Of a stretch of DNA of 64,000 nucleotides, positions 52,438-61,572 are shown one piece after another. The position numbers and the translations under genes are program-made. Source of the DNA: a virus; IMG/VR virus record IMGVR_UViG_3300035670_011224, positions 88,430-152,429 of that record, one strand, 5' to 3'. A model generated the notes under the pieces. The model saw only the letters and a list, made by a program, of their open reading frames with translations, had not been told where the DNA came from and searched no databases. How positions within the stretch are numbered: position 1 is the stretch's first letter; every line of letters starts with the position of its first letter.

Positions 52438-54821
52438 TATGGGACGCTTCTAAATTCTAAAGTGGATACTAATATTTGAATAAAACCTACCATAGCAACG
52501 TCTTCTTTTTCAGCACTTTTAAAGTATTCTTCAATAATAGTTAACTCTTGTTGTGAGGGTGGTCTTGATAAACATTTAAGATAACCATATTCTATTTTAT
52601 CTTTAATAGGCTTATCTTTTAACGAGTCTATTTGTTTAGCAATTTTTTCACAATATCCTATAACTACATTATTATTCATCATATAAAGAGCTTGCGTAGT
52701 AACTATAGTTTCATTTCTATCAGCATTTAATAAATTATTGTCTGGTCTATCAAAAATATCTAAAAACTCTATAGCATAATCTCTTGGCAATGGTAGATAA
52801 ATACTTCTATATTTAGCATTAAATATTTCTTTATTAATTTCTCCAGTAATTTTTCTTTTAGAATTACCTGTCATTAAATTAGTATTATCTGGATGAGTTG
52901 GCGTTAGTTCTCCGACGAGAAATAGAAAACTATCTCTTATATTGTCAGCAATCAAAGGCTTAGTATTCATTCTCCAAAAATAAATATTATCGGAATCTTT
53001 TTCATAATTTTGTTGATTAAACTCTGTCGATTGTTTATATGCGTTGCTTGTCACAATATCTTTTATAATGAACTTAATATTAAAATCGCTATTAATAAAT
53101 TTATTAGCTAAATAATCTAGAAGTTCTGGATTAGATGGTTCTCCACCAAGATTTCCAAAGTTATCGAAACTTTCTACCAAACCTCTACCAAAAAGATAAT
53201 TCCACACCCTATTACAAAATACTCTATAGGTCAGAGGATTATTCTTATCTGCGATCCAGTTTGCTAGTTCTATTCTTCCACTACTTTTAGATACTGATGG
53301 ATTGGTTTCTGGAGAATCATTATGAAAAATTTGAGGAACATTTTTTATTGTTTCCTCACCCAAACTATTAACATTTCCTCTAATATGAACTTTGGTTTTT
53401 TCTGTAATGCTTTTATTATCTCGTAAACTCATAACAGGTTCTAAAGGACTGTCTGTGAGTATTTTTAGCAAAAGAATTTTGTTCTCGTCATCTGGAATTT
53501 TTGCTATTGCTTCCGACAATTCTTTCTCAACTTTTTCTGCTTCTTTGATCGCTTGTTTTTTATCGTTCTCATTTAGATTGGGATTATATACATGAATAGT
53601 TCTGAGTCTCTGAAACTTGTTATTTATGTCACTAAACAACTCTATAAGATCATATCTATTTGTATCAAAATATTTTCGTAAGTCATCATTAATTAGATAA
53701 TCATAATCTCCTTCGTATCCTATATTATTATTACCCCTATAAACACCATCTTTGGTTTGACAATTACTCAATATACCATACATAGAATAGTAGTCTTTTT
53801 GACTAAATGGATCAAACTTATGATCATGACATCTAGCACATGATAATGTTATTCCTAAAAATCCTCTGGAGATAACATCTATCTGTTCATCAATCGTTTC
53901 TGCCAAGTATTCTTTCGGACCTATGTTTAGGCTTTTAGTTCCAATAGACAAAAAACCAACAGCAATTAAATGATTATTGTATTCTTGAATAGATTTTGCT
54001 GGTATTAGATCACCAGCAATTTGTTCTTTAATAAAAATATTGTATGGTTTGTTACTATTAAAACAATCAATAATATAATCTCTATATCTCCAAGCATATG
54101 GATATAATACATTTTGGTCTTTACCCGTGGATTCTCCGTATCTAGCAATATCAAGCCAATATCTTGCCCATTTTTCTCCAAAACGCTTATCGTCCAAAAG
54201 ACGATCAACTAATTTAGTATATTTATCTGAAGAAGAATCGCTAACATATGATATTATTTCTTCAACAGTCGGAGGAACGCCTATTAAATCAAAGTATAGT
54301 CTCCTAATCAATACATAATCATTAGCGGGACTAGAATTGGTTAATTGTTTAGTTGTTATTTTTGATTGTATAAGACTATCTATTGAGGATCCATTATTTT
54401 CTATTAGAGGTTGTAGTGACCACAAATCATCTTTCATATCAAGTATTGATTGTGGTTGATCCCTAGGATCTATTGCCCCATTATTTATCCATATTTTAAA
54501 ATTATTTATAACTTGATCGGATAATTTTTCGTCAGGAGGCATGGAAATATCAGAATGATTTAAAGCCTGTAATAGCAGGCTATCATCTGCATTTTTGGGT
54601 ATTATTACCTGACCACTATCACCACCCTTCATCCATGCTTCTTTATGGTCTAGGGATAATCCACCTTTTGGTTCGTTTAGCGTGGAAGAATGACAAGAGT
54701 AACATTTTTCTGCTAATATTGGTCTGATATTAGTTTCAAAAAAGATTATATTCTCATCAGCATTTGTTGTGTAACAAATAAAAAGCTGTAGAATTAATAG
54801 TAATAGAAAAGAAAGTCTCAT
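52437..54821 (-). CDS. PSCyt1-DUF1549-DUF1553 planctomycete c-type cytochrome protein
   Basis: This 794-residue protein with a signal peptide (RLSFLLLLILQLFICYT). The PSCyt1 module has a heme CxxCH at C40-C43-H44, EPKGGLSLDHKEAWMKGGDS, and SDISMPPDE. The DUF1549 module has YVLIRRLYFDLIGVPPTVEE and KWARYWLDIARY, then a second CxxCH at C328-C331-H332 (SCARCHDHKFDP). The DUF1553 module has YRVFCNRVWNYLFGRGLVES and the late MMNNNVVIGYCEKIAKQI. It is typical of Planctomycetes and exported for heme attachment outside the cytoplasm. I know of no described phage-encoded copy. Confidence 0.9.
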   Translation of the reverse strand: MRLSFLLLLILQLFICYTTNADENIIFFETNIRPILAEKCYSCHSSTLNEPKGGLSLDHKEAWMKGGDSGQVIIPKNADDSLLLQALNHSDISMPPDEKLSDQVINNFKIWINNGAIDPRDQPQSILDMKDDLWSLQPLIENNGSSIDSLIQSKITTKQLTNSSPANDYVLIRRLYFDLIGVPPTVEEIISYVSDSSSDKYTKLVDRLLDDKRFGEKWARYWLDIARYGESTGKDQNVLYPYAWRYRDYIIDCFNSNKPYNIFIKEQIAGDLIPAKSIQEYNNHLIAVGFLSIGTKSLNIGPKEYLAETIDEQIDVISRGFLGITLSCARCHDHKFDPFSQKDYYSMYGILSNCQTKDGVYRGNNNIGYEGDYDYLINDDLRKYFDTNRYDLIELFSDINNKFQRLRTIHVYNPNLNENDKKQAIKEAEKVEKELSEAIAKIPDDENKILLLKILTDSPLEPVMSLRDNKSITEKTKVHIRGNVNSLGEETIKNVPQIFHNDSPETNPSVSKSSGRIELANWIADKNNPLTYRVFCNRVWNYLFGRGLVESFDNFGNLGGEPSNPELLDYLANKFINSDFNIKFIIKDIVTSNAYKQSTEFNQQNYEKDSDNIYFWRMNTKPLIADNIRDSFLFLVGELTPTHPDNTNLMTGNSKRKITGEINKEIFNAKYRSIYLPLPRDYAIEFLDIFDRPDNNLLNADRNETIVTTQALYMMNNNVVIGYCEKIAKQIDSLKDKPIKDKIEYGYLKCLSRPPSQQELTIIEEYFKSAEKEDVAMVGFIQILVSTLEFRSVP

Positions 54822-54845
54822 TGTTATTATTCCTATTGACCACTA

Positions 54846-54856
54846 TAATTTACACC
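54846..54856 (-). promoter_or_regulatory. Promoter-like element GGTGTAAATTATA
   Basis: GGTGTAAATTATAG lies 25-35 bases upstream of the cytochrome-type gene start, in the 46-base gap after the VWA gene. It is the weakest member of the recurrent set but falls inside the host-like module. Confidence 0.4.
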
Positions 54857-54866
54857 TTTTAAGAGA

Positions 54867-56741
54867 TTATATCTTATCAATTTTACGTTGTGGTTTTAAC
54901 TCTATTTTTCTTTTAATATCATCTTTTGGTAAAGGATTATTGTTATTATTAGATCCATCATTCATCTTAGGTTGCTCTTTATATGAATCAATCCATTTGT
55001 ATCCCATTGGCGTGTCCAGTTCATTTTGTGCAACTAAAGCCCAAGGGGTATCTGGAAAATCGCTAACTATTGATTGGAGATATTTAATTGCTGTGGCATA
55101 ACTCTTTTGTAACTGACTAGATTTTGTTGTAAATTCAGCATCAAACTCTAAATTCCATAAATTATTTTTTGGATCATTTTTTTGTAAACCAGTTTTTGCT
55201 TCGGCCAACATAGCATTGTATAATTCTATTCTACATTTAGTTGCCAGAATACGACCCATAGCCAAATTATAACTAGCAAGCCATCGTTTTTCATCTAACG
55301 ATTTAGATTGTGATTCTACTTCCTTGAGTATAGTATATATTCTATCTATCTGAGGCTCTATTTTTGCAGAATATTTTTGTGCTTCATTGAGTTGTTCTAC
55401 AAATTCACCCTCTGTGTATGCTGTAAAATTAATCTTTTGATTATTATTAATTTGTATAGGTATCTTACAAGCATTCAATAAAGCAGTTTTAATTTTATGT
55501 GTTTGATTCTCTTTAGTTTGTAGTAAAATACTTCGATAATCTGGTGAATATTTTTTCATCACAGCGTTATCAAAAAATACCGAGATATATGATGATAGTG
55601 GAGATATTTCTTTTTTAGATACTTGGTTTTCGTTCCTATTAGGATGAACAGCAAAATAAATTCCACCAGTATCAACACATATTTTACTTAAAGCATACGG
55701 ACCAAAACCACTATCTAGTCCAGATTCATCAATAGGTAAACTGTGAAGATCAAGAGTCATCTTAAATAATGTTTCCGGCCCTTGATTTATCTCAACCCAC
55801 TTTTCATTCTGATCAAATTTAGGATCTGGATCAACATATTTAAATTGTATAGATGATAATCCGAATGGCGCTGGAGGCCCAACAACATAAATCCTAGTTC
55901 CTTTTCTTCTTGCTTCTACAACAGTTTTGTCCAATAAATTAAGATCGTCTCCGACCTCATCTGTAAATACTACAATCATATTTCTTTTAGTTTTATATTG
56001 TTTACATAGTTGTTCTATTGATCCAAAAATATTCTCAATACCAGTTTCATCTAGGACTATGCTATCTATTGATCTATAAAGTATGTCCTTGTCATTTGTT
56101 GGATCCGAATTAATAATTGATAATGATGAGCCGAATGAACAGATAGTGTGTTTGATTGAGTGACTAGAACTATTCATCCCTATTTCTTGTATTATCTTCT
56201 CAAATCTATCTCTAATATCTTCTCTCTGTTTCGATAAACTAATTGATGCGTCAAATAACCATATTACATTAAGATCATTATTTTTAGCATTGTTTGCTAT
56301 CTCAATAGTCAATCTGTCTAAGACTCCTCCAACACTAGTATCTTGGCTTATTGATGTACCAATATTAATGTTTTGAACAACGTCGGTTTCGGATACTACG
56401 GAAAAATCTTGTACTTTTTCTAAGGAAACATCTGAAATAATATCAAGTTGAGGCATAGTGTTCAATATTTCGTTTGATACAGATAGTGGTGCTTGTGACT
56501 CTGGTTTTAATACTGTTACTTTTTGATCAAATGTTGTCATATTAATTAGTTCAACAGGCTCTTCATAATGCTCATATTCAACTGGGCTTGACTCTAAAAC
56601 TATGAGAGATTCTCTTTTATTTTCTAGCACAACAGTAATCAGAGACAATACCATAAATAGTATAACATTAACTAAGAATGATATACTAATGGATTCTAGT
56701 AGATCGGATGATAATATCTTTTTGATATTACTCATACTCAA
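54867..56741 (-). CDS. VWA-domain membrane protein
   Basis: This 624-residue protein. An N-terminal membrane helix (SISFLVNVILFMVLSLI), a long linker, then a von Willebrand factor A domain with MIDAS DASIS (D164-S168) and a later VVFTDEVGDD. A C-terminal part of about 250 residues is helical and followed by a basic tail. Membrane-anchored VWA proteins of this layout are common in Planctomycetes. It starts two bases after the following DUF1501 gene's stop region, so the pair is co-transcribed. Its partner and role are unknown. Confidence 0.82.
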   Translation of the reverse strand: MSMSNIKKILSSDLLESISISFLVNVILFMVLSLITVVLENKRESLIVLESSPVEYEHYEEPVELINMTTFDQKVTVLKPESQAPLSVSNEILNTMPQLDIISDVSLEKVQDFSVVSETDVVQNINIGTSISQDTSVGGVLDRLTIEIANNAKNNDLNVIWLFDASISLSKQREDIRDRFEKIIQEIGMNSSSHSIKHTICSFGSSLSIINSDPTNDKDILYRSIDSIVLDETGIENIFGSIEQLCKQYKTKRNMIVVFTDEVGDDLNLLDKTVVEARRKGTRIYVVGPPAPFGLSSIQFKYVDPDPKFDQNEKWVEINQGPETLFKMTLDLHSLPIDESGLDSGFGPYALSKICVDTGGIYFAVHPNRNENQVSKKEISPLSSYISVFFDNAVMKKYSPDYRSILLQTKENQTHKIKTALLNACKIPIQINNNQKINFTAYTEGEFVEQLNEAQKYSAKIEPQIDRIYTILKEVESQSKSLDEKRWLASYNLAMGRILATKCRIELYNAMLAEAKTGLQKNDPKNNLWNLEFDAEFTTKSSQLQKSYATAIKYLQSIVSDFPDTPWALVAQNELDTPMGYKWIDSYKEQPKMNDGSNNNNNPLPKDDIKRKIELKPQRKIDKI

Positions 56742-56743
56742 CC

Positions 56744-57988
56744 TCAGAACAGTTCTTTAATTACTCGTCCAGAATTAGCAATCTTCATTGGACGACCATT
56801 TTTAGATGTGAATGTTGTTTCTAATGAAATACCAACAGACTTTAGTATACTAGCCATTAAATCTTCAGAACTATATGATTCTGATACTACCTCTTTACCG
56901 TCCTGACTAGTTTCACCAACAACTACTCCACGCTTAAAACCAGCACCACCAACAACGGCACTCCAACTTCTAGCCCAATGATCTCTACCACTATTACCAT
57001 TGATATTTGGGGTACGACCAAATTCGCCCATCCATACTATGGCAGTAGTATCTAATAAACCTCTATTATTGAGATCATCAATCAAAGCACTCATTGATTT
57101 ATCTAGTTCTGGAAGTTTTTGATTTTGCAGAGTTGGAAAAATATCGCTATGATTATCCCATCCACCCAAATCAACTTCGATAAACGGGACTCCTGTTTCT
57201 ACTAATCTACGAGCCATTAAACAGCCGCGACCAAATCCAGTATTACCATATTTATCTCTAATTTCTTGAGGCTCTTTTGATACCTTAAAAGCATCCATTT
57301 GTTGGCTAGTCATAAGTTTTACTGTTTTATCGACAACTTTTTTATGCTCAATAGCAATATTCCCTCTCTTTTGAGAGATAAAATTATCTTCTATAGCCTC
57401 CAACATCTGTAATCTTTCCATTACTCTATTTTGATCAATACTACCATTTAAATCACGAATATTTCCATTACTATCAACAACAAACGGAGCATAAGTCATT
57501 CCTAAAAACCCCGGACCAATACTGCTTCCTCCAACACTAACAAATGCTGGAATTTCTAATTCTGGCACAAACTTTGAAAGTTCATGAGATACTACGCTAC
57601 CATAACTTGGATGCTCAATACTTGGGTTTGGAACAAAACCCGTATGCATATAGTATCGTCCTCTTGTGTGATCTGCTTCTCTGGTACTCATACTACGAAC
57701 AATACTCATATGGTGCATTTGCTTAGACAATAATGGTAGATGCTCACATATTTGTATACCATCAGCACTTGTGCTAATTGGCTTAAAAGGACCGCCAGTA
57801 GGAGTATCCGGTTTTAAATCCCAAAGATCAATAGTGCTGGGACCACCACCCATCCATAAAAGAATCACAGATTTCGTATTCTTTTTCATATCGGCCGCAT
57901 TAGCCAGAATAGAATCTGTAAAATTAATTGCTGGTAAAACTAATGGAGCCGCACCTACGGTATGAGATATAAAATGTCTTCTATTCAT
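56744..57988 (-). CDS. DUF1501 protein, third copy
   Basis: This 414-residue protein with a Tat-type start (NRRHFISHTVGA) and VILLWMGGGPSTIDLWDLKP, SIVRSMSTREADH, FIEVDLGGWDNHSDI, WMGEFGRTPNING and GRDHWARSWS. It is the most typical of the three copies and the first large gene of the host-like operon, with an AAGGA ribosome site. It differs strongly from the copies at 36876 and 50580, so the three are not recent duplicates. Confidence 0.9.
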   Translation of the reverse strand: MNRRHFISHTVGAAPLVLPAINFTDSILANAADMKKNTKSVILLWMGGGPSTIDLWDLKPDTPTGGPFKPISTSADGIQICEHLPLLSKQMHHMSIVRSMSTREADHTRGRYYMHTGFVPNPSIEHPSYGSVVSHELSKFVPELEIPAFVSVGGSSIGPGFLGMTYAPFVVDSNGNIRDLNGSIDQNRVMERLQMLEAIEDNFISQKRGNIAIEHKKVVDKTVKLMTSQQMDAFKVSKEPQEIRDKYGNTGFGRGCLMARRLVETGVPFIEVDLGGWDNHSDIFPTLQNQKLPELDKSMSALIDDLNNRGLLDTTAIVWMGEFGRTPNINGNSGRDHWARSWSAVVGGAGFKRGVVVGETSQDGKEVVSESYSSEDLMASILKSVGISLETTFTSKNGRPMKIANSGRVIKELF

Positions 57989-57997
57989 AGAACATCC

Positions 57998-58102
57998 TTA
58001 AATTGTTATATTACTAATCAATTCTCCTATTTCTATTGTACTAAATCCCATAACCAGCATTGTTTGTTCTAGACCTATTAACATTTGTAATTCTTGAAAC
58101 AT
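57998..58102 (-). CDS. Very small ORF before DUF1501
   Basis: This 34-residue frame starts at 58102 with a well-placed GGAG, three bases after the stop of the 58105 gene, and ends nine bases before the DUF1501 ATG. The sequence (FQELQMLIGLEQTMLVMGFS and ELISNITI) is short and helical. It could be a small phage protein or leader peptide. Confidence 0.45.
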   Translation of the reverse strand: MFQELQMLIGLEQTMLVMGFSTIEIGELISNITI

Positions 58103-58104
58103 TT

Positions 58105-58368
58105 TTACTCCAGTATTATTTTTAGCATAATATAGTTTGGCTTATCGTTGTCTATCAACTGTAGAGTTTTAACCTTTCCCTTGCCAAAAAAATCAAGACC
58201 AACGTGTATAAAAGGACCGCCTTCTAAATCTATATGATATGGAAAGCCATCATCAAATTCTGAACAAATTTTTGTTTTCTTACTTATGCCCTCTAATATA
58301 AATTCTTTATCATTAATCTGCGTAACTACTCTATTTGGAAAACATCCTTGTGTAGAATTATTTGACAC
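58105..58368 (-). CDS. Hypothetical small protein
   Basis: This 87-residue beta-rich protein with FDDGFPYHIDLEGGPFIHVG. No family recognised. It overlaps the preceding gene by 11 bases and belongs to the small-gene group leading into the host-like operon. Confidence 0.45.
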   Translation of the reverse strand: MSNNSTQGCFPNRVVTQINDKEFILEGISKKTKICSEFDDGFPYHIDLEGGPFIHVGLDFFGKGKVKTLQLIDNDKPNYIMLKIILE

Positions 58369-58558
58369 TTACTACCTCATACTCATAATCACAATCTTCT
58401 TTATTTATAGATGTTAGATTGTTAAGAACATCTTTTAGATTCTGATTTTCTTTTTCCAAAACCATAACCATATTTTGTGCCTGCGATAAAGCAGAAGATA
58501 GCACTTTTACTTTATTTGCTAGTTCATCCCCAATAAAACTATTTACATTTGATTTCAT
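58358..58558 (-). CDS. Small coiled-coil protein
   Basis: This 66-residue protein, helical with ANKVKVLSSALSQAQNMVMV and LEKENQNLKDVLNNL heptads. An AAGGAG ribosome site precedes the ATG, with an extended TGTATACT about 20 bases upstream. Function unknown. Confidence 0.5.
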   Translation of the reverse strand: MKSNVNSFIGDELANKVKVLSSALSQAQNMVMVLEKENQNLKDVLNNLTSINKEDCDYEYEVVSVK

Positions 58559-58591
58559 AATTAGTCTCCTTAAAGGATGTATTAGTATACA

Positions 58592-58873
58592 CTATTTAGT
58601 TATCAATTCGCACAGAAATTTACTAATATCTTTGATTTGTTGATGATTAATAACAATCTGATCCGTATATGGGTGCCTGTCTGTTAAAATCTTCCATATA
58701 TAGCGTATTTTCTGAAACCAACTAGAATTATTCTTATAGGCTGCATAACTTTCATACATGGCTAAGTCCAGTGTCTTAGTCTTTTCGTCATAATTTAATA
58801 CCAAAACCTCTTGATTACAATCACATAATACGCAAATAATATGATCTTTTGAGAAGTTGGTGACTGTTCCCAT
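58592..58873 (-). CDS. Conserved phage-type hypothetical protein
   Basis: This 93-residue protein. The central part SWFQKIRYIWKILTDRHPYT followed by DQIVINHQQIKDISKFL resembles short proteins found in many phages (W-x-x-K-I-x-x-x-W-K-x-L, then a DxIxL helix). Function unknown. It starts at the shared base with the methyltransferase stop. Confidence 0.6.
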   Translation of the reverse strand: MGTVTNFSKDHIICVLCDCNQEVLVLNYDEKTKTLDLAMYESYAAYKNNSSWFQKIRYIWKILTDRHPYTDQIVINHQQIKDISKFLCELITK

Positions 58874-59421
58874 TATTTTTTCCTAAGTAACCAACTAGAA
58901 TCCTCAAACAAAATTAAATCTTTTTGACTATAGTTTGAGTTTGAGATAAAAAAGTTAACAGCATCAATAACGCCCGGCCAAGACTTATTATAATCGTGTC
59001 CACATAAAAAACCACCAACCATCAACTTACTAATAGATAATTCTATATCCTGTTTTACTGAATCATAATTATGATTACCATCTATGTAAACACAATCTAT
59101 ACTATTATCTAAAAAGGATGGAAGAATTTTTTCTGAAAGATCGTTATAGATAACGCATTGATGAGTATTAATTTTACTCTCAAATTTTTTACTAAGTAAT
59201 TTACAAGAATATTCTGATTGTTCAATTATATGTATTTTTTTAATCTGAGGAAAACCCAATAATAAAGTTGATGATTCTCCTAGATGAGATCCAATTTCTA
59301 TCCAATTATTGATTGGTGATTGATGATTGATAATATAATTAATTAGATGTAAAAATCCAGTAACTTGTAATATACTAGTTTCATCCCAATCAGGAAAGAA
59401 TCTAACAGACTTGAGACTCAT
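58873..59421 (-). CDS. Class I SAM-dependent methyltransferase
   Basis: This 182-residue protein with NNWIEIGSHLGESSTLLLGF (SAM loop), IDCVYIDGNHNYDSVKQDIE and GGFLCGHDYNKSWPGVIDAV, as in the Methyltransf_24 group that acts on sugars and small metabolites. It is close to the DUF1501 module but belongs by motif to the sugar-tailoring set. It overlaps the HhH-type gene by 20 bases. Confidence 0.75.
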   Translation of the reverse strand: MSLKSVRFFPDWDETSILQVTGFLHLINYIINHQSPINNWIEIGSHLGESSTLLLGFPQIKKIHIIEQSEYSCKLLSKKFESKINTHQCVIYNDLSEKILPSFLDNSIDCVYIDGNHNYDSVKQDIELSISKLMVGGFLCGHDYNKSWPGVIDAVNFFISNSNYSQKDLILFEDSSWLLRKK

Positions 59422-60112
59422 TTATATCCTCAAATACCCATGACCAATACCTACTATCGTCTTTTTGTTGAACACTATCCCAATATAAACAACGAGCAAT
59501 ATAGGATGGAACTTTTAGTTTACCACAATTAATACTCCAGTGGCGCTCCATTTGTTTGTACATTTTAAGTCCAGCACCACTCTTGTACTTTAAATGTTCC
59601 ATACCATACAAGCGTAAAATATGAACATCTCCACAAAGAACTCGACACTCATTGGGATGAATAGTTTCTAGGGCGAAAGAAACTTTGGCCTGAGAGATAC
59701 CCTTAATTTTGTCAACAATATTATCTCGTTTCTTAACGTGATACTTTTTGGTTGTAAAATAAAAGTCTTTCGGATTGCTCCAAAACTTATTCTGAAAGTC
59801 CCAAATATATTCTGTACGATTATTATGAAGTCCAACACCGGACTTATGCAATTTGGTTCTTAGAGTTTCTTTGTCCGATATCCATTCATTAAAGTTCTTA
59901 ATAGCATTATAGCCCTTCACATTTCCTTGCCAAGTGGTATGTACAGAGCAGTATGCAAACAGATATCGTCTAAAGATTTCATCATTATTTTGAGGCTTAA
60001 CACTTTCCCAATAATCCTTATACGACACGATCTTATCTTTTGGAAAATTGGCAAAAAATTCATCAACTTTGCTAGTGGTATACTCAATCTTTTTTTCTGT
60101 TGCGTTTTCCAT
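59402..60112 (-). CDS. HhH-GPD-like DNA glycosylase-fold protein
   Basis: The ATG at 60112 (MENATEKK) is preferred: it has GGAGACAAT upstream, while the earlier ATG at 60139 would leave almost no leader after the promoter. The 236-residue product has KIKGISQAKVSFALETI, a helix-hairpin-helix-like G-I-x-x-x-K segment, and CRVLCGDVHILRLYGM with an Asp where the glycosylase Asp is expected. The fold suggestion (endonuclease III/AlkA type) comes from these features only. It could repair or modify DNA bases; activity is uncertain. Confidence 0.45.
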   Translation of the reverse strand: MENATEKKIEYTTSKVDEFFANFPKDKIVSYKDYWESVKPQNNDEIFRRYLFAYCSVHTTWQGNVKGYNAIKNFNEWISDKETLRTKLHKSGVGLHNNRTEYIWDFQNKFWSNPKDFYFTTKKYHVKKRDNIVDKIKGISQAKVSFALETIHPNECRVLCGDVHILRLYGMEHLKYKSGAGLKMYKQMERHWSINCGKLKVPSYIARCLYWDSVQQKDDSRYWSWVFEDINESQVC

Positions 60113-60146
60113 ATTGTCTCCAAATGCTGTAATGCTCATACTACTG

Positions 60147-60175
60147 ATTGTATACTACAGTTATCGGCTTGTCAA
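60147..60175 (-). promoter_or_regulatory. Sigma-70 promoter for the HhH-type gene
   Basis: TTGACA (60170-60175), 17-base spacer and TACAAT (60147-60152), reading into the 59402-60112 gene. Confidence 0.78.
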
Positions 60176-60185
60176 GTGTGTTTCT

Positions 60186-61517
60186 TTAAACTGTTCTAGC
60201 CTCGCCATGTAGAATTTTAAATGTTGGAAATCTTAGACTGATACCGCCATCTTGATTCTTGGTTTCTTCAAAATATTGAACGGTAATAACTTTGCCAAGA
60301 ATTTTCTTAGGATTATGAAAAAACTCTTGTCGTTGTTCAATAGTGAAACCACTACCAACTCTCACAAGATAATCTTTATGCTTAATAGTAACACAACTTA
60401 GCATAGTTTCTTCACACTCAGCACCATTCTTTACATAACGGAATGGTCCCATTTCGGTATCAATTACTTCATACTCATCATCAAAAAACTTCTTGACTTT
60501 GAGAAGGTCTTTACTTCGCTTACCTTTATATGGTTCATCTGCTCGTAGCATAACTCCTTCCCAACCATGATCAGCGGCTTCTTTAACCCATTCTTGAAAA
60601 TGTTCATCATTGTGAATCAATTCTTGCTCAAGCAGAGTAAGGCATGGACATTCATTTTTAGTCATAATCTCTGTCAGATTTGCCAATCTAGTAGAATACG
60701 GACGATTCTTTTCTCCGATTTTGCTATAAAATTCATCATGACTAATCATATCAAAAATCTTATATGAAGGATTGGGAATAGTATGATCCTTCTTTTTTAG
60801 TTGCTTCATAACTCCTTGGAAATCTTCATTACCATCATCATCCACAAGACAAAGTTCACCATCAAATACTACATTAGTAACATCAAGAGCCTTAATACCG
60901 CCCCTAACGATAGCAAGAGTATCAAATTCCTTTCCTGTGCGGGAGTAGAAGGTAGTATCGCCATTACTATCAACAATAGCAATACATCTAGCACCATCAA
61001 TCTTTCTGCTAACATACCATCCATCCTTCCAATCTACAATATTTGGATCATACTTATCGGCCAGAGCAACACTAAACTCTGGAATATGATCTGGAATAGC
61101 CTTGTTGATAATCTTATCACCAGCACGGGTTTTCAAATCCTTATCAATGATACAGTGAATAAGCTCCTCGTATTCTTTATTAGGAGTTTCTCCTTGCGAA
61201 GTGTCTTTGTGTATAAAAGTATTAATTGCTCCGATAGCATCATGACCTGTAATCTTACGATTTTTCAGATCATCCAACAACTCAAAAATAGAGTCATACA
61301 CAAGGCCACGAAGTTGATTCTTTTTCTTTAGATTATCGCTGGTTACGTTATATTGCCACAAGGGATGGTAAGTATAAAGTAGAATTTTCTTAGCAAAATT
61401 TGCAGCCTCAGAATTATGATTACAATAGTCCTCAATAATTCCTTGCTTGTCGATGGTGCTGCTTGTGGCCCTAAGATCACGAACCATTCCCCAAACATAA
61501 TTAAAATCGTGAGTCAT
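60186..61517 (-). CDS. ATP-dependent DNA ligase
   Basis: The start at 61517 is chosen because the promoter at 61544-61572 lies upstream; a longer form would cross it. The 443-residue product carries ligase motif I as SRKIDGARCIA (adenylated lysine about K172), the FDGELCLV motif III-like stretch, EGVMLRADEPYKGKR (motif IV) and DLLKVKKFFDDE (motif V), followed by an OB-type C-terminal domain. T4 gp30-like role in sealing nicks during replication is likely. An acidic-residue-rich helical N-terminal domain precedes the core. Confidence 0.88.
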   Translation of the reverse strand: MTHDFNYVWGMVRDLRATSSTIDKQGIIEDYCNHNSEAANFAKKILLYTYHPLWQYNVTSDNLKKKNQLRGLVYDSIFELLDDLKNRKITGHDAIGAINTFIHKDTSQGETPNKEYEELIHCIIDKDLKTRAGDKIINKAIPDHIPEFSVALADKYDPNIVDWKDGWYVSRKIDGARCIAIVDSNGDTTFYSRTGKEFDTLAIVRGGIKALDVTNVVFDGELCLVDDDGNEDFQGVMKQLKKKDHTIPNPSYKIFDMISHDEFYSKIGEKNRPYSTRLANLTEIMTKNECPCLTLLEQELIHNDEHFQEWVKEAADHGWEGVMLRADEPYKGKRSKDLLKVKKFFDDEYEVIDTEMGPFRYVKNGAECEETMLSCVTIKHKDYLVRVGSGFTIEQRQEFFHNPKKILGKVITVQYFEETKNQDGGISLRFPTFKILHGEARTV

Positions 61518-61543
61518 CCAAATAGTCTCCTGTGTGTATGTCA

Positions 61544-61572
61544 AGTATACCACAACGCTCAAACACTGTCAA
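61544..61572 (-). promoter_or_regulatory. Sigma-70 promoter for DNA ligase
   Basis: TTGACA (61567-61572), 17-base spacer, TATACT (61544-61549), inside the end of the upstream gene. The leader contains CACACAGGAGACT, close to that of rIIA. Confidence 0.88.
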
